Below, piece after piece: positions 1 to 6,464 of a stretch of 37,392 nucleotides of DNA (its first letter is position 1; each line of letters starts with the position of its first letter). Position numbers and translations under genes: made by a program. A model generated the notes under the pieces. The model saw only the letters and a program-made list of their open reading frames with translations, had not been told where the DNA came from and did not search any database. The DNA comes from a virus. The stretch is from the IMG/VR virus record IMGVR_UViG_3300033388_002168, positions 1 to 37,392 of that record; one strand, 5' to 3'.

Positions 1-2
1 CT

Positions 3-167
3 ACCCGGCTCCACGGGCTGCTGGACATGGTGGTCGAGGCTACTGAGGGACGGCTGGTTGTGGACGACCTCATGAACGGACGGGCGATGCTGCCAGTAGT
101 CGAGGCGGATCACGGGGTGGGCCAACTGATTGGACTAGGTGGCGGCGAGGGGGTGGCCCATGCCTAA
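3..167 (+). CDS. Hypothetical protein, 5'-truncated
   Basis: An open frame enters from the left edge and stops at TAA 165-167, giving the last 54 residues of a protein whose start is outside the window. The visible part is acidic with a glycine-rich end (GLGGGEGVAHA) and has no family signature I recognise. The next gene starts inside its last codons (ATGCCTAA, 8-base overlap), which suggests translational coupling and supports this frame being real. Function unknown. Confidence 0.55.
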   Translation, partial: TRLHGLLDMVVEATEGRLVVDDLMNGRAMLPVVEADHGVGQLIGLGGGEGVAHA

Positions 168-513
168 GCATACGCCGGAACCGTGGATGCTCCACAGAGA
201 CAACCATATGGGCCTCACCTATCCCATGGGCGAGGAGGTCAGCCACCGGATCATTTGGGGGGACGGGCGTGATGTGGCCTACCTTCCCCCACACTCTGAT
301 GGGGACAATGGAAACGCCAACGCTGCCCGCATCGTGGCTTGCGTCAATGCCTGCAAGGGGCTGAACCCTGATGCGATTCCCGAACTCCTGGAAGCGGCCA
401 AAACGCTCCTGGATAACCGGGTGCCCATCCCTGACAAGGGTGCTGACTACGCAGTACGGAGCCACGTTGCCGCACTCCGGGAAGCATGTAATGGGGTGGA
501 GGGTGCCGCATAA
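160..513 (+). CDS. Small phage early protein (ARIVACVNAC family)
   Basis: 117 residues. The core NAARIVACVNACKGLNPDAI followed by a helical segment (PELLEAAKTLLDN) is a pattern I recognise from many uncharacterised phage early proteins; no function has been established to my knowledge. The ATG at 160 overlaps the previous stop, and an upstream in-frame GTG at 139 would add only seven residues that look non-conserved, so ATG is preferred. The stop overlaps the next start as TAATG, so it sits in a tightly coupled operon. Confidence 0.7.
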   Translation: MPKHTPEPWMLHRDNHMGLTYPMGEEVSHRIIWGDGRDVAYLPPHSDGDNGNANAARIVACVNACKGLNPDAIPELLEAAKTLLDNRVPIPDKGADYAVRSHVAALREACNGVEGAA

Positions 514-794
514 TGCAAACCCTCCAGAACGCATGGGGTACGACCCTCGTTCTATTGCGGGACGATACTCGCGCCTGGGCATCACGTCCGGGCGCGGCGT
601 GGCCCTGCTCCACATTGGCGGGTAGGCGGGTGTTCGCACAGTTCGATAGGGAAGGGGACTTGATAGAGCTATTGGTTGACGGGATCCTGGCTGGCGACGA
701 CGTTGACGGCCACGAGTTCACGGCCATGTCCTCCGATTTTCTCCGGGAAGAGTATGGCCCGGATCACCCTGCAATCCGGGGGGCGTCATGTTAA
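513..794 (+). CDS. Hypothetical early protein
   Basis: 93 residues starting at the ATG of a TAATG overlap and ending in ATGTTAA, which contains the next start. The second half is acidic (DREGDLIELLVDGILAGDDV) and looks like a genuine folded segment. The first half is richer in Arg, Ala and Trp and less convincing. There are no membrane segments and no recognisable motif. The frame is supported mainly by coupling on both sides. Confidence 0.55.
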   Translation: MQTLQNAWGTTLVLLRDDTRAWASRPGAAWPCSTLAGRRVFAQFDREGDLIELLVDGILAGDDVDGHEFTAMSSDFLREEYGPDHPAIRGASC

Positions 795-1003
795 TCTGGT
801 GGACTCATTGGGATCCGGTCCCGGTCCGGCCTTGGTGCCTAATCGACCAGAACGGGCGTAGGCTCCGGGACGGGCAATTTAAGACCGTGCGTTTCCGCAC
901 AGCGCCGGACGCGCTGGCCCATGCCGTGGAGGCGGGGATGCCCTTAGCGGTCCAGGACGGCAAGGTGGTTGAGACTTCATGGGGAAGGGGGGCACCGTGC
1001 TAA
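788..1003 (+). CDS. Hypothetical small early protein
   Basis: 71 residues beginning MLIWWTHWDP. The middle (FRTAPDALAHAVEAGMPL) looks like a short helix-turn of a compact domain. The start lies within the previous gene's last codons, and the stop lies within GTGCTAA, where the next gene probably starts with GTG. No known family recognised. Confidence 0.55.
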   Translation: MLIWWTHWDPVPVRPWCLIDQNGRRLRDGQFKTVRFRTAPDALAHAVEAGMPLAVQDGKVVETSWGRGAPC

Positions 1004-1584
1004 TCTGGGGATTGACGCAACAGGAGATTCAGCAAGCGGCGGGGCGATCCTGCACCCGCATCAAGGGGGGCGGCGGCAGCGATCACGGGACGCCTCGGAA
1101 GGTGGGCCGAGCGTTCTCCTGCACCCTAGCGACAACGAGGCGTCCTCCGAAGTGGGGACGGCGGTCGAAGCACGTCCAGAACAAAGACGGCCAGTACAGG
1201 CGGATCCCTGGGGCCGTTTGTTGGCACGGACACCGGGAGTTCATGCGGCAGTGCTTTCAGGTCAACCCTGAGGCCCGGATCAAGTCTCAGCTTGCCGACT
1301 ACCGGGGGTCCAACGACTTCGAGTTTCGGCACCGTAAGACCTTTGGTAAGCCGTACAGCCACCACGGGGCGCGTCCGGTGGGCCAGGCTTGCGACTGCCA
1401 CGAGGACGCTAATGGCGTCTCCACCCTGCCTCCACCCCCTCCACCGTCTCCAAGGACGGTGATGGACCGACTGGTGGAGGGGGCTGGGGGGCACACAACT
1501 TTTCGCTTCGTGGAGGAGGTCCAATATTCCAACGGAGACACTATGCAGTTCAACGATCTAGTGATGGGGTTAGCCATTGATTAA
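997..1584 (+). CDS. Hypothetical early phage protein with HGHREFMR motif
   Basis: 195 residues from GTG 997. The start was chosen because GTGCTAA overlaps the previous stop, a purine-rich stretch precedes it, and the resulting N-terminus (MLIWGLTQQEIQQAA) fits a phage-type opening; an ATG at 979 is the alternative. The middle holds CWHGHREFMRQCFQVNPEA, followed by a YRG motif and a C-terminal CDC, a layout seen in uncharacterised phage proteins. A proline run of seven or so residues at about position 150 is a linker. Function unknown. Confidence 0.65.
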   Translation: MLIWGLTQQEIQQAAGRSCTRIKGGGGSDHGTPRKVGRAFSCTLATTRRPPKWGRRSKHVQNKDGQYRRIPGAVCWHGHREFMRQCFQVNPEARIKSQLADYRGSNDFEFRHRKTFGKPYSHHGARPVGQACDCHEDANGVSTLPPPPPPSPRTVMDRLVEGAGGHTTFRFVEEVQYSNGDTMQFNDLVMGLAID

Positions 1585-1633
1585 GTGCGCATTGATTCTT
1601 CTTGTCCTTGCGGCGTTCGGGAGCGCAAGCTAA
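1577..1633 (+). CDS. Possible 18-residue hydrophobic mini-ORF
   Basis: TTG 1577 overlaps the previous stop and the frame ends with TAA at 1631-1633, immediately followed by the next gene's ATG at 1634. It would encode MIKCALILLVLAAFGSAS, a short hydrophobic peptide like a signal or membrane segment. It exactly fills the gap between two coupled genes, so it may act as a translational relay or be a membrane micropeptide. There is no Shine-Dalgarno of its own and the start codon is weak, so it could be chance. Confidence 0.35.
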   Translation: MIKCALILLVLAAFGSAS

Positions 1634-2020
1634 ATGAAACAGATATTTCTTTTGGACATGCGACCCCCTGTCCCTTCCAACCCTGCCGACGACCCCCGGC
1701 AAGAGGTAGTAAACGGGATCGTTCGGGCAATCGTGGAGACGGACGACGAGGTCCTGATCCATGTGATTGACGATAACCCCGGCGAGTTCGAGGTTGCCAT
1801 GACGAAGCTGTTCCTGGTGGCCCACCTGGCTAGAGTTAAGCCCCATGAGGTGGTTGCTTGCTGGAAGGGGTCTAACACGGGCACCTTGACCGACCGGGAA
1901 GCCCTACGCATCAGTCAAGCGGTCTGTTTCTTGAAGGTGCGCAACGTGGAAGTGAGGTGCGCGGAGCCGTGGATGCTGGGGGACAACTCGAACGGAGGTG
2001 GTGATGGCAATTTCGATTAG
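1634..2020 (+). CDS. Hypothetical early protein
   Basis: 128 residues starting at an ATG directly after a TAA. The sequence alternates strand-like (DEVLIHVIDD) and helix-like (VAMTKLFLVAHLARV) segments, consistent with a small alpha/beta domain, and ends in a flexible Gly/Asn/Asp tail. No Shine-Dalgarno is visible upstream, so initiation probably depends on translation arriving from upstream. No family recognised. Confidence 0.6.
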   Translation: MKQIFLLDMRPPVPSNPADDPRQEVVNGIVRAIVETDDEVLIHVIDDNPGEFEVAMTKLFLVAHLARVKPHEVVACWKGSNTGTLTDREALRISQAVCFLKVRNVEVRCAEPWMLGDNSNGGGDGNFD

Positions 2021-2219
2021 TACAGAGCGGTGGGAGATGGCGCGGAAGGTTCGGCCCAGTGGTGCGCACTTCTGGCAGTTTCAGTGCGTCCACCCAACAA
2101 AGGGCTCGCATATGGTGTCCACGGACGGCCAGTACCCTAAGGCCAGGGATTACGCCCTGGCCCGGTTCCGTAAGGCGTTCGGAGTGCGGTCCGAATTGGT
2201 TGGAGAATTGCTGCCATAA
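2004..2219 (+). CDS. Hypothetical small protein
   Basis: 71 residues. The ATG at 2004 is preferred over in-frame GTGs at 1998 and 2001 because GGAGG at 1994-1998 is correctly spaced for it. The sequence (VRPSGAHFWQFQCVHP, then YALARFRKAFG) looks like a small basic domain. It overlaps the previous gene by 17 bases and the next by one base (TAATG). Function unknown. Confidence 0.6.
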   Translation: MAISISTERWEMARKVRPSGAHFWQFQCVHPTKGSHMVSTDGQYPKARDYALARFRKAFGVRSELVGELLP

Positions 2220-2425
2220 TGGAACGCGAACTCAGGCACCCGCTCACGGAAGGTGTCAACCTGATCCTGAGGGCGAACCCCGCAAGGGGCAGGGAGTCGG
2301 ACACTGAGGTCACGGTCCAGCGTATCAAGGGTGACAAGGCGCTAGTCGAGGTCTTAATTTGGGGTTTCGTGACCGGGAAAAGGTGGGTCAGATTAAGTGA
2401 ACTCAAAGAAGCGAGGTGGGAGTAA
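2219..2425 (+). CDS. Hypothetical small beta-rich protein
   Basis: 68 residues with alternating strands (TEVTVQRIKGDKALVEVLIW, then RWVRLSELKEA), resembling a small barrel such as an SH3-like or KOW-like fold; this is inference from pattern only. It starts at TAATG with the previous gene and ends at TAATG with the next. Confidence 0.6.
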   Translation: MERELRHPLTEGVNLILRANPARGRESDTEVTVQRIKGDKALVEVLIWGFVTGKRWVRLSELKEARWE

Positions 2426-2574
2426 TGGAAAACATGGACACGGTTTCACTGGTGGTCGGCTGGATCGCGGGGGTCTTCACGCCGTTTGCAATAGGGTTCC
2501 TGCTCTTGGGGCTGAACCGGATGGTCCAGAACGAGAATGACGGGGCCCAGGACGACCCCCAGGACCCAGGGTGA
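2425..2574 (+). CDS. Single-pass membrane peptide, 49 residues
   Basis: Starts at the ATG of TAATG 2423-2427 and ends at TGATG 2572-2576. It encodes one clear transmembrane helix (residues about 8-30, including GWIAGVFTPFAIGFLLLGL), then a short acidic Asp/Gln/Pro tail. Tight coupling on both sides supports expression. It could insert in the host membrane as an accessory or holin-like peptide; nothing specific can be assigned. Confidence 0.55.
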   Translation: MENMDTVSLVVGWIAGVFTPFAIGFLLLGLNRMVQNENDGAQDDPQDPG

Positions 2575-2843
2575 TGAGACGCGCTGGCGCGGTGGTCTAC
2601 TGGCTCCTAGTAATCGTGGTTTATTCGTGGGCCACGGTCCTTGGGGTGAGGTACGTCAAGTACACCCACGGCCTAGAGGACGCGGTCGGCGCGTACCATG
2701 AAGTGGCCTTCAGGCAGGTCAAAACAATCGACTCGCTTGAGGCGCTCTTACACATTCAGGTAGTGGACATGCCAGACTTCAAGACGCTTTGCTACCTCAA
2801 GACTCCAGCGAAGGCGACTGATGGCGATTCTGACACTCAGTAA
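2574..2843 (+). CDS. Membrane-anchored small protein
   Basis: 89 residues from ATG 2574 (TGATG overlap with the preceding membrane peptide). There is one N-terminal transmembrane helix (residues 5-28, VVYWLLVIVVYSWATVLGV), then a helical soluble part (AVGAYHEVAFRQVKTIDSLE) and a polar tail. The membrane anchor plus helical domain resembles an inner-membrane spanin only superficially. No lipoprotein partner is seen, so I leave it unassigned. It pairs with the membrane peptide just upstream. Confidence 0.6.
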   Translation: MRRAGAVVYWLLVIVVYSWATVLGVRYVKYTHGLEDAVGAYHEVAFRQVKTIDSLEALLHIQVVDMPDFKTLCYLKTPAKATDGDSDTQ

Positions 2844-3000
2844 ACACACAGTAGGGCCGACGCCCAAGCTCTTAATTGAGTGCTGGAACAGCGTTTGCGG
2901 GACTCGGGTGCCACCGACGTTGCCGGGCTCCGGGACGAGGCACTTGCGTTTCGTGTGGAAATGGCCGCATTTTTCGACGTTGGCCCGCACAGATTACTAA
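2821..3000 (+). CDS. Hypothetical 59-residue protein, uncertain
   Basis: An open frame starting 23 bases before the end of the preceding gene and reaching TAA at 2998-3000. It is basic, with two cysteines (ECWNSVC) and Trp/His near the end. No good ribosome site is visible. It fills an otherwise empty 180-base gap, which argues for it, but the composition is not persuasive. Confidence 0.35.
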   Translation: MAILTLSKHTVGPTPKLLIECWNSVCGTRVPPTLPGSGTRHLRFVWKWPHFSTLARTDY

Positions 3001-3025
3001 CCCCACGGACCCTTAGGAGGGCCGA

Positions 3026-3769
3026 ATGAAGCATCTTCGATACCTTGTTTTAGTAATGGCTCTAGTACCCGGACTTCTTTCGGGACAAGAGGCAACCATT
3101 GAGATCACCGGGATGGCTTACGGAACGATCGCCGGGATTGGGCACGAGTGTCCCATGAGGGAGCAGGCGGGTGGCTACCGAATGGACGGGTACGTTGGGA
3201 TGCAAGTCTCCTGCCCCGTCTGGGCCATTGACTCTCAGGACGGGTTCACGCCCTCCACGATAAACGTCCAGGTGAACGACTCCTCCCGACTCTCTGCGGT
3301 GGTGGTACACCCCACTCCCGACACGTTGGGCAATTACTCCGCCGACACACTAAAGATTCAAATTCTCAGGCCCGGAAACTGGCGACTAACTGTTAACGCC
3401 AAGCCCATTCTCTTCGTTATGGGAGCCACAACCAGGCCCGCCAGTGCGACATGGCCGCAGTATGAATACCCGCCCGTGATGAACTTCGTGTTGAATGAGG
3501 TCTTCACTCTCTGCGCTTACCAGGGAGGGTATGGAGTAGACGCCACAGCCAAGAGCTACGCTCGCCCAACCCCATGCCCGGACCTGGGGGGTACGCCACT
3601 GCCTGAATTTGAAGTACAGTGGACGCTGCCGGACATCCTGGAAGACTGGGATCCGAACGCGGTGCCCACGACACGGATGGTGCTATTACAGCAACGACCG
3701 GATCTCTGGGGAGCGATCCACCTGAACAAGACGCTTCACGGCGTTCCACTGGTTGCGGTCACACAGTAA
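3026..3769 (+). CDS. Secreted protein with signal peptide, function unknown
   Basis: 247 residues. The N-terminus is a classic Sec signal: basic MKHLR, hydrophobic YLVLVMALVPGLL, then SGQEA as a likely cleavage region. The mature part is beta-rich, with cysteines at about 42, 64, 163 and 184 that could form disulfides in the periplasm. A good ribosome site (AGGAGGG at 3015-3021) precedes ATG 3026. A secreted protein of this size among early genes is unusual; possible roles include envelope modification or superinfection exclusion, but nothing in the sequence decides. Confidence 0.7.
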   Translation: MKHLRYLVLVMALVPGLLSGQEATIEITGMAYGTIAGIGHECPMREQAGGYRMDGYVGMQVSCPVWAIDSQDGFTPSTINVQVNDSSRLSAVVVHPTPDTLGNYSADTLKIQILRPGNWRLTVNAKPILFVMGATTRPASATWPQYEYPPVMNFVLNEVFTLCAYQGGYGVDATAKSYARPTPCPDLGGTPLPEFEVQWTLPDILEDWDPNAVPTTRMVLLQQRPDLWGAIHLNKTLHGVPLVAVTQ

Positions 3770-3781
3770 AAAGGGGAGGCA

Positions 3782-4063
3782 GTGCCGATAAAACAGGGGG
3801 ACAGGATTTTTCTGGGGGAACAGAAGACTCCATTCAGAGCGGTCACGTTGGGACACCTGAACGGCGAGAGGGCCGTAGGTGTGTGCGCGAGCGGGGATTC
3901 CAAGGCCCTCAACGACTGGCTGAAGAACCACACACTAGACAGCTATGGACCCGTCAGCAAACACGTTCCCATCATCCGATGGGTATGCCTTGCCGACCTA
4001 GTACGGGACGACCTTCGCAAGGGATGGCGTGAGCGCTGGCAGCAAATAGCCCTACCGTTGTAA
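3782..4063 (+). CDS. Hypothetical protein
   Basis: 93 residues from GTG 3782, preceded by a strong GGGGAGG. The first half is strand-rich (GDRIFLGEQKTPFRAVTLGH) and the second helical with several Trp (CLADLVRDDLRKGWRERW). It is well spaced from both neighbours, with its own ribosome site. No family recognised. Confidence 0.6.
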   Translation: MPIKQGDRIFLGEQKTPFRAVTLGHLNGERAVGVCASGDSKALNDWLKNHTLDSYGPVSKHVPIIRWVCLADLVRDDLRKGWRERWQQIALPL

Positions 4064-4072
4064 GGGGGAGGA

Positions 4073-4321
4073 ATGGCAAAGATGGATGTGAAGTTGACTC
4101 CCGTGCGCTGTACGCAGTGCAAGGGCAGTAAGAAGGTACTCATGGAGAAGCCGGACGGCACCCTGCCTAAGTATTTCGTGGACTGCCCCGGCTGTAACGG
4201 GCTTGGCGTCACCTACGAGATGTCAGTGGACGCACTGAACCTGCTGAAGCTCATCACCCCGAGGGTGAAGGGCACGGCAACGTCCAGACCACCCGCTACG
4301 GAGGGGGCCGAAGATGACTAG
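4073..4321 (+). CDS. Small zinc-binding protein, DnaJ-type CxxCxG knuckles
   Basis: 82 residues with two cysteine pairs at about 14/17 (CTQCKGSKK) and 39/42 (CPGCNGLG), separated by a beta-hairpin. This is the pattern of a single DnaJ-type zinc repeat, used for peptide or nucleic-acid binding, here without any J domain. GGGGGAGG immediately precedes ATG 4073. It is a common small phage product of unproven role. The end overlaps the next gene by 8 bases. Confidence 0.65.
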   Translation: MAKMDVKLTPVRCTQCKGSKKVLMEKPDGTLPKYFVDCPGCNGLGVTYEMSVDALNLLKLITPRVKGTATSRPPATEGAEDD

Positions 4322-4925
4322 AGAGAAGCTGGCGAGGTTAGAGGCGTTTATACGGTCCCATGCGGGATGTGGTGAGGCGTTGGACGAACTCCTAGCACTG
4401 ATGGGTGGGGAGCCGGTGGCGTGGTTGGCTGTCGATGAGTCTGGAAAGCACGTTGATATGTGCCGAGAGGTTCACAAGGAGGTGTGCAAAACGATCTGGG
4501 AATCTGAAGGCTGGTCTGTCATCCCCCTCTACCTACACGCCGCACCCCCGGAGCCGATCACGAAGAAGCTAGCCCTTGAGGTGTTGTTCGACATTCACCG
4601 AGAGATCCCCGGACGCTGTAAGCCACCCGTTTACGGGGGCGATCATTGTCCGTGCGGTAACTACTCCGACGAGGAGAACTGGGAATACCTTTGGAGAAAA
4701 GCGTGGGAACCCAAGTGCATGAATCCCGACAGCGACAATGTTCCCTGCGCCGCACCCCAGCGGGACCGGGAGGCGATTATGACGCTGGTAGCGGCCGCTG
4801 AAAACCTTACGGAAGCCTGTGACGAATCTGGGGACGGGGTGTTCTCTGCCGACCTCTTAGAAGAACTGAGAATGGCGACAGTGGCCGCAGACTCAATCCT
4901 CGCCGGGGAGAAAGACGATGACTGA
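4314..4925 (+). CDS. Modular early phage protein (EPVAW...PLYLH module)
   Basis: 203 residues. Residues about 30-75 (GEPVAWLAVDESG ... VIPLYLHAAPPEP) match a module common in mosaic phage early proteins such as Ea22-like products. A central Cys/His cluster (HCPCG) could bind metal. The C-terminus (APQRDREAI ... DSILAGEKDD) is repeated in the next gene, indicating module shuffling. Function unknown. The stop overlaps the next start by 8 bases. Confidence 0.65.
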   Translation: MTREKLARLEAFIRSHAGCGEALDELLALMGGEPVAWLAVDESGKHVDMCREVHKEVCKTIWESEGWSVIPLYLHAAPPEPITKKLALEVLFDIHREIPGRCKPPVYGGDHCPCGNYSDEENWEYLWRKAWEPKCMNPDSDNVPCAAPQRDREAIMTLVAAAENLTEACDESGDGVFSADLLEELRMATVAADSILAGEKDDD

Positions 4926-5421
4926 TCCCAAGGATGTGGTGGATCTTGCAGCCGTTAGACAACAAGAGTCAGTGAACGACCTCAAGATCATAGACGCTGG
5001 AACCCTGGATGGATTGATTGACGACCTTGCTGACGCCCTCTCTGAGATCACCCGGTTGAAGGGGGCGGAAGACAACTGGGCCGCACCCCAGCGGGAGCCT
5101 TGCCCAAGCTGTGAGAGGGGCGACACGCCGATCATGCTGGACGAACACGGCACACGATCAGAAGTGAGTGGCGAACCGGGACGCCCTGGACACGCCATAG
5201 ACGACTACTGGTGGTATTGCGACCAATACGAACCGAAGGCACCCCAGCGGGACCGGGAGGCGATGGAGAAGTTGAGAGAAATCCTTAAACGGTGGAAGGT
5301 GGATTGTGATAAGCCCGTCCTTCCAAAGATCATGCAAATGTGGCTTCGGGTAGCCTGTAGGGACTTGGACGCAATCCTCGCCGGGGAGAAAGATGATGGG
5401 TGATCCCAAGGATGTGGTGGA
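4753..5421 (+). repeat. Direct repeats bounding early-gene cassettes
   Basis: Two repeat families flank the gene at 4918-5403. A 25-base block at 4753-4777 recurs exactly at 5240-5264, with a 14-base remnant near 5083-5096. A 50-base block at 4894-4943 recurs at 5372-5421 with three differences and contains each gene's ribosome site and start. The repeats sit at gene boundaries, so recombination between them would delete or duplicate one complete cassette in frame. Confidence 0.8.
4918..5403 (+). CDS. Modular early protein, paralogous ends
   Basis: 161 residues starting MTDPKDVV, an N-terminus copied in the following gene (MGDPKDVV). Its C-terminus (APQRDREAMEKL ... DLDAILAGEKDD) is a copy of the preceding gene's end. 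Between lie a helical stretch and a cysteine pair (CPSCERGD) that may bind zinc. The mixture suggests it arose by duplication of cassette ends around a different middle. Function unknown. Confidence 0.6.
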   Translation: MTDPKDVVDLAAVRQQESVNDLKIIDAGTLDGLIDDLADALSEITRLKGAEDNWAAPQREPCPSCERGDTPIMLDEHGTRSEVSGEPGRPGHAIDDYWWYCDQYEPKAPQRDREAMEKLREILKRWKVDCDKPVLPKIMQMWLRVACRDLDAILAGEKDDG

Positions 5422-5608
5422 GGATTGGTCCTGGTTAGAAGATTTAGATTGGTCGGGCATAGTGCGTCTGGTTAAGGACCTGTGTCGTCGTAGGGACAAC
5501 CTCAGAACTGAGATCGAACGGTTGCGGGAGGCATTGGAGGGGATACAGGACAACTCAAGCGGTATTGATTACATCCACGAGATCGCCACCGAAGCACTGG
5601 AGGGGTGA
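5396..5608 (+). CDS. Small coiled-coil early protein
   Basis: 70 residues. ATG 5396 is chosen over ATG 5393 because it aligns with the start of the preceding paralogous cassette and GGGGAG lies upstream. The N-terminus MGDPKDVV is shared with the previous gene. The second half (NLRTEIERLREALEGI) is a short coiled coil followed by IATEALEG, a helical ending common in phage early proteins. Role unknown. Confidence 0.6.
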   Translation: MGDPKDVVEDWSWLEDLDWSGIVRLVKDLCRRRDNLRTEIERLREALEGIQDNSSGIDYIHEIATEALEG

Positions 5609-5639
5609 ACCTTTTTCAGAAACGGTGAACGTTTTTCAC
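5605..5639. promoter_or_regulatory. Paired operator-like palindromes
   Basis: Two 15-base sites, 5605-5619 (GTGAACCTTTTTCAG) and 5625-5639 (GTGAACGTTTTTCAC), match at 13 of 15 positions and start exactly 20 bases apart, about two helical turns. Each has the form GTGAA-N5-TTCA(C/G), an imperfect palindrome as expected for a dimeric repressor site. They lie at the end of one gene and upstream of a gap before the next transcriptional group. No clear promoter boxes were found around them. Confidence 0.45.
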
Positions 5640-5666
5640 GACTAGACCAACGGGGGAGCCTAAAGA

Positions 5667-5735
5667 ATGAGTCCGAAAGTACACCAAAACAGGATAGTAC
5701 ACCATGACGATGTACTTACCGGAGAACGGAGATGA
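5667..5735 (+). CDS. Possible 22-residue leader mini-ORF
   Basis: ATG 5667 is preceded by CGGGGGAG and encodes MSPKVHQNRIVHHDDVLTGERR, given here as a short polar peptide of 22 residues, ending in a TGA that overlaps the next ATG as ATGA at 5732-5735. The ribosome site and perfect coupling suggest it is translated and delivers ribosomes to the downstream gene. The peptide itself may have no function. Confidence 0.4.
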   Translation: MSPKVHQNRIVHHDDVLTGERR

Positions 5736-6055
5736 GCAAATGTCGTTCGTGTCGCTACTGGCAGCCCTATGAGTTGCACTACCGGGATCTCGACTCCGAA
5801 GCCAACGCCTACTGTGGCTGGCCTGACGCAAGTATGTGGAGGGTCACGGAAGGCGAAATAGACCCGCCTTGGGTCCACGGTTACCACTGGTGCAGACATT
5901 ACCGCAGGGCATGGTGGAGCATGACTAAACTGTGGGTACTTGACTGGTGGTTCAAGTTGGTGGATTCAGTCAAGTGGAATTGGAGTAAAATGCGTACGGA
6001 ACTGCCAAAACGTGTACGGAGGACGAGATGGGGAATCGACCGGAGGACCCGATAG
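5732..6055 (+). CDS. Small Trp-rich protein with Cys/His metal site
   Basis: 107 residues. The N-terminal half has CRSCRYW, a later Cys (YCGWP) and GYHWCRHYRRAW, a set of cysteines and histidines that could bind one zinc or an iron-sulfur centre. The C-terminal half is very rich in Trp, Lys and Arg (LWVLDWWFKLVDSVKWNW), amphipathic and possibly membrane- or nucleic-acid-associated. The start overlaps a mini-ORF stop. Function unknown. Confidence 0.6.
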   Translation: MSKCRSCRYWQPYELHYRDLDSEANAYCGWPDASMWRVTEGEIDPPWVHGYHWCRHYRRAWWSMTKLWVLDWWFKLVDSVKWNWSKMRTELPKRVRRTRWGIDRRTR

Positions 6056-6444
6056 CACTCTTACCCGCAACAGCCTGGGAACGACAGGCCGATGACCGCC
6101 TCGCGGCCCTGGAGGAGAAGGTGGAGAGGATAGAGAACAAGTGTCGCGAGAGCTTCTGTGCCCACGCCCGAGCAACAAACCTTCTTGCCGCACGAGTGGC
6201 GAACCTTGAACGGTTTCCCTTGTATGAACCTGGTAGCGTAGATGTTACCCAACGGGACGTAGCGCAAAACCCAGCTAACCTGAACGAGGCCGAGTCGTTA
6301 GTCCAGGATAGGACAGAACCGCACAAAACGTGCGCTTCTGGTAGTACGGACGAATCACAACAGGACGCCATTTCACAAGAACGTGAAACGCCGCCAGTGG
6401 ATTGCCCAGTTTGTCGCGATCCGTACTGCCGGGGGGCCCACTAA
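6028..6444 (+). CDS. Coiled-coil protein with C-terminal zinc knuckle
   Basis: 138 residues, starting 28 bases inside the preceding gene. Residues about 20-60 form a coiled coil (ADDRLAALEEKVERIE) with heptad spacing. A polar, probably disordered linker follows, then a terminal Cys/His cluster (CPVCRDPYCRGAH) fit to bind zinc. This resembles small scaffolding or DNA-associated phage proteins, but no family can be named. Confidence 0.6.
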   Translation: MGNRPEDPIALLPATAWERQADDRLAALEEKVERIENKCRESFCAHARATNLLAARVANLERFPLYEPGSVDVTQRDVAQNPANLNEAESLVQDRTEPHKTCASGSTDESQQDAISQERETPPVDCPVCRDPYCRGAH

Positions 6445-6464
6445 TGGCCGTGAGGTTTAAATAA
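6444..6464 (+). other. Six-codon relay mini-ORF between coupled genes
   Basis: ATG 6444 overlaps the previous stop as TAATG, encodes MAVRFK, and stops at a TAA (6462-6464) that overlaps the next ATG, again as TAATG. It therefore bridges the 19-base gap between two genes with one-base overlaps at both ends. It may let terminating ribosomes step to the downstream sulfotransferase gene. Chance is possible given the short length. Confidence 0.3.

Noticed and set aside
2574-2843. Inner-membrane spanin
   Set aside because: Topology fits loosely, but there is no adjacent lipoprotein partner and the endolysin is far away on the other strand.
4753-5639. CRISPR-like array
   Set aside because: The repeats are few, unevenly spaced and lie within coding sequence; no regular spacers are present.
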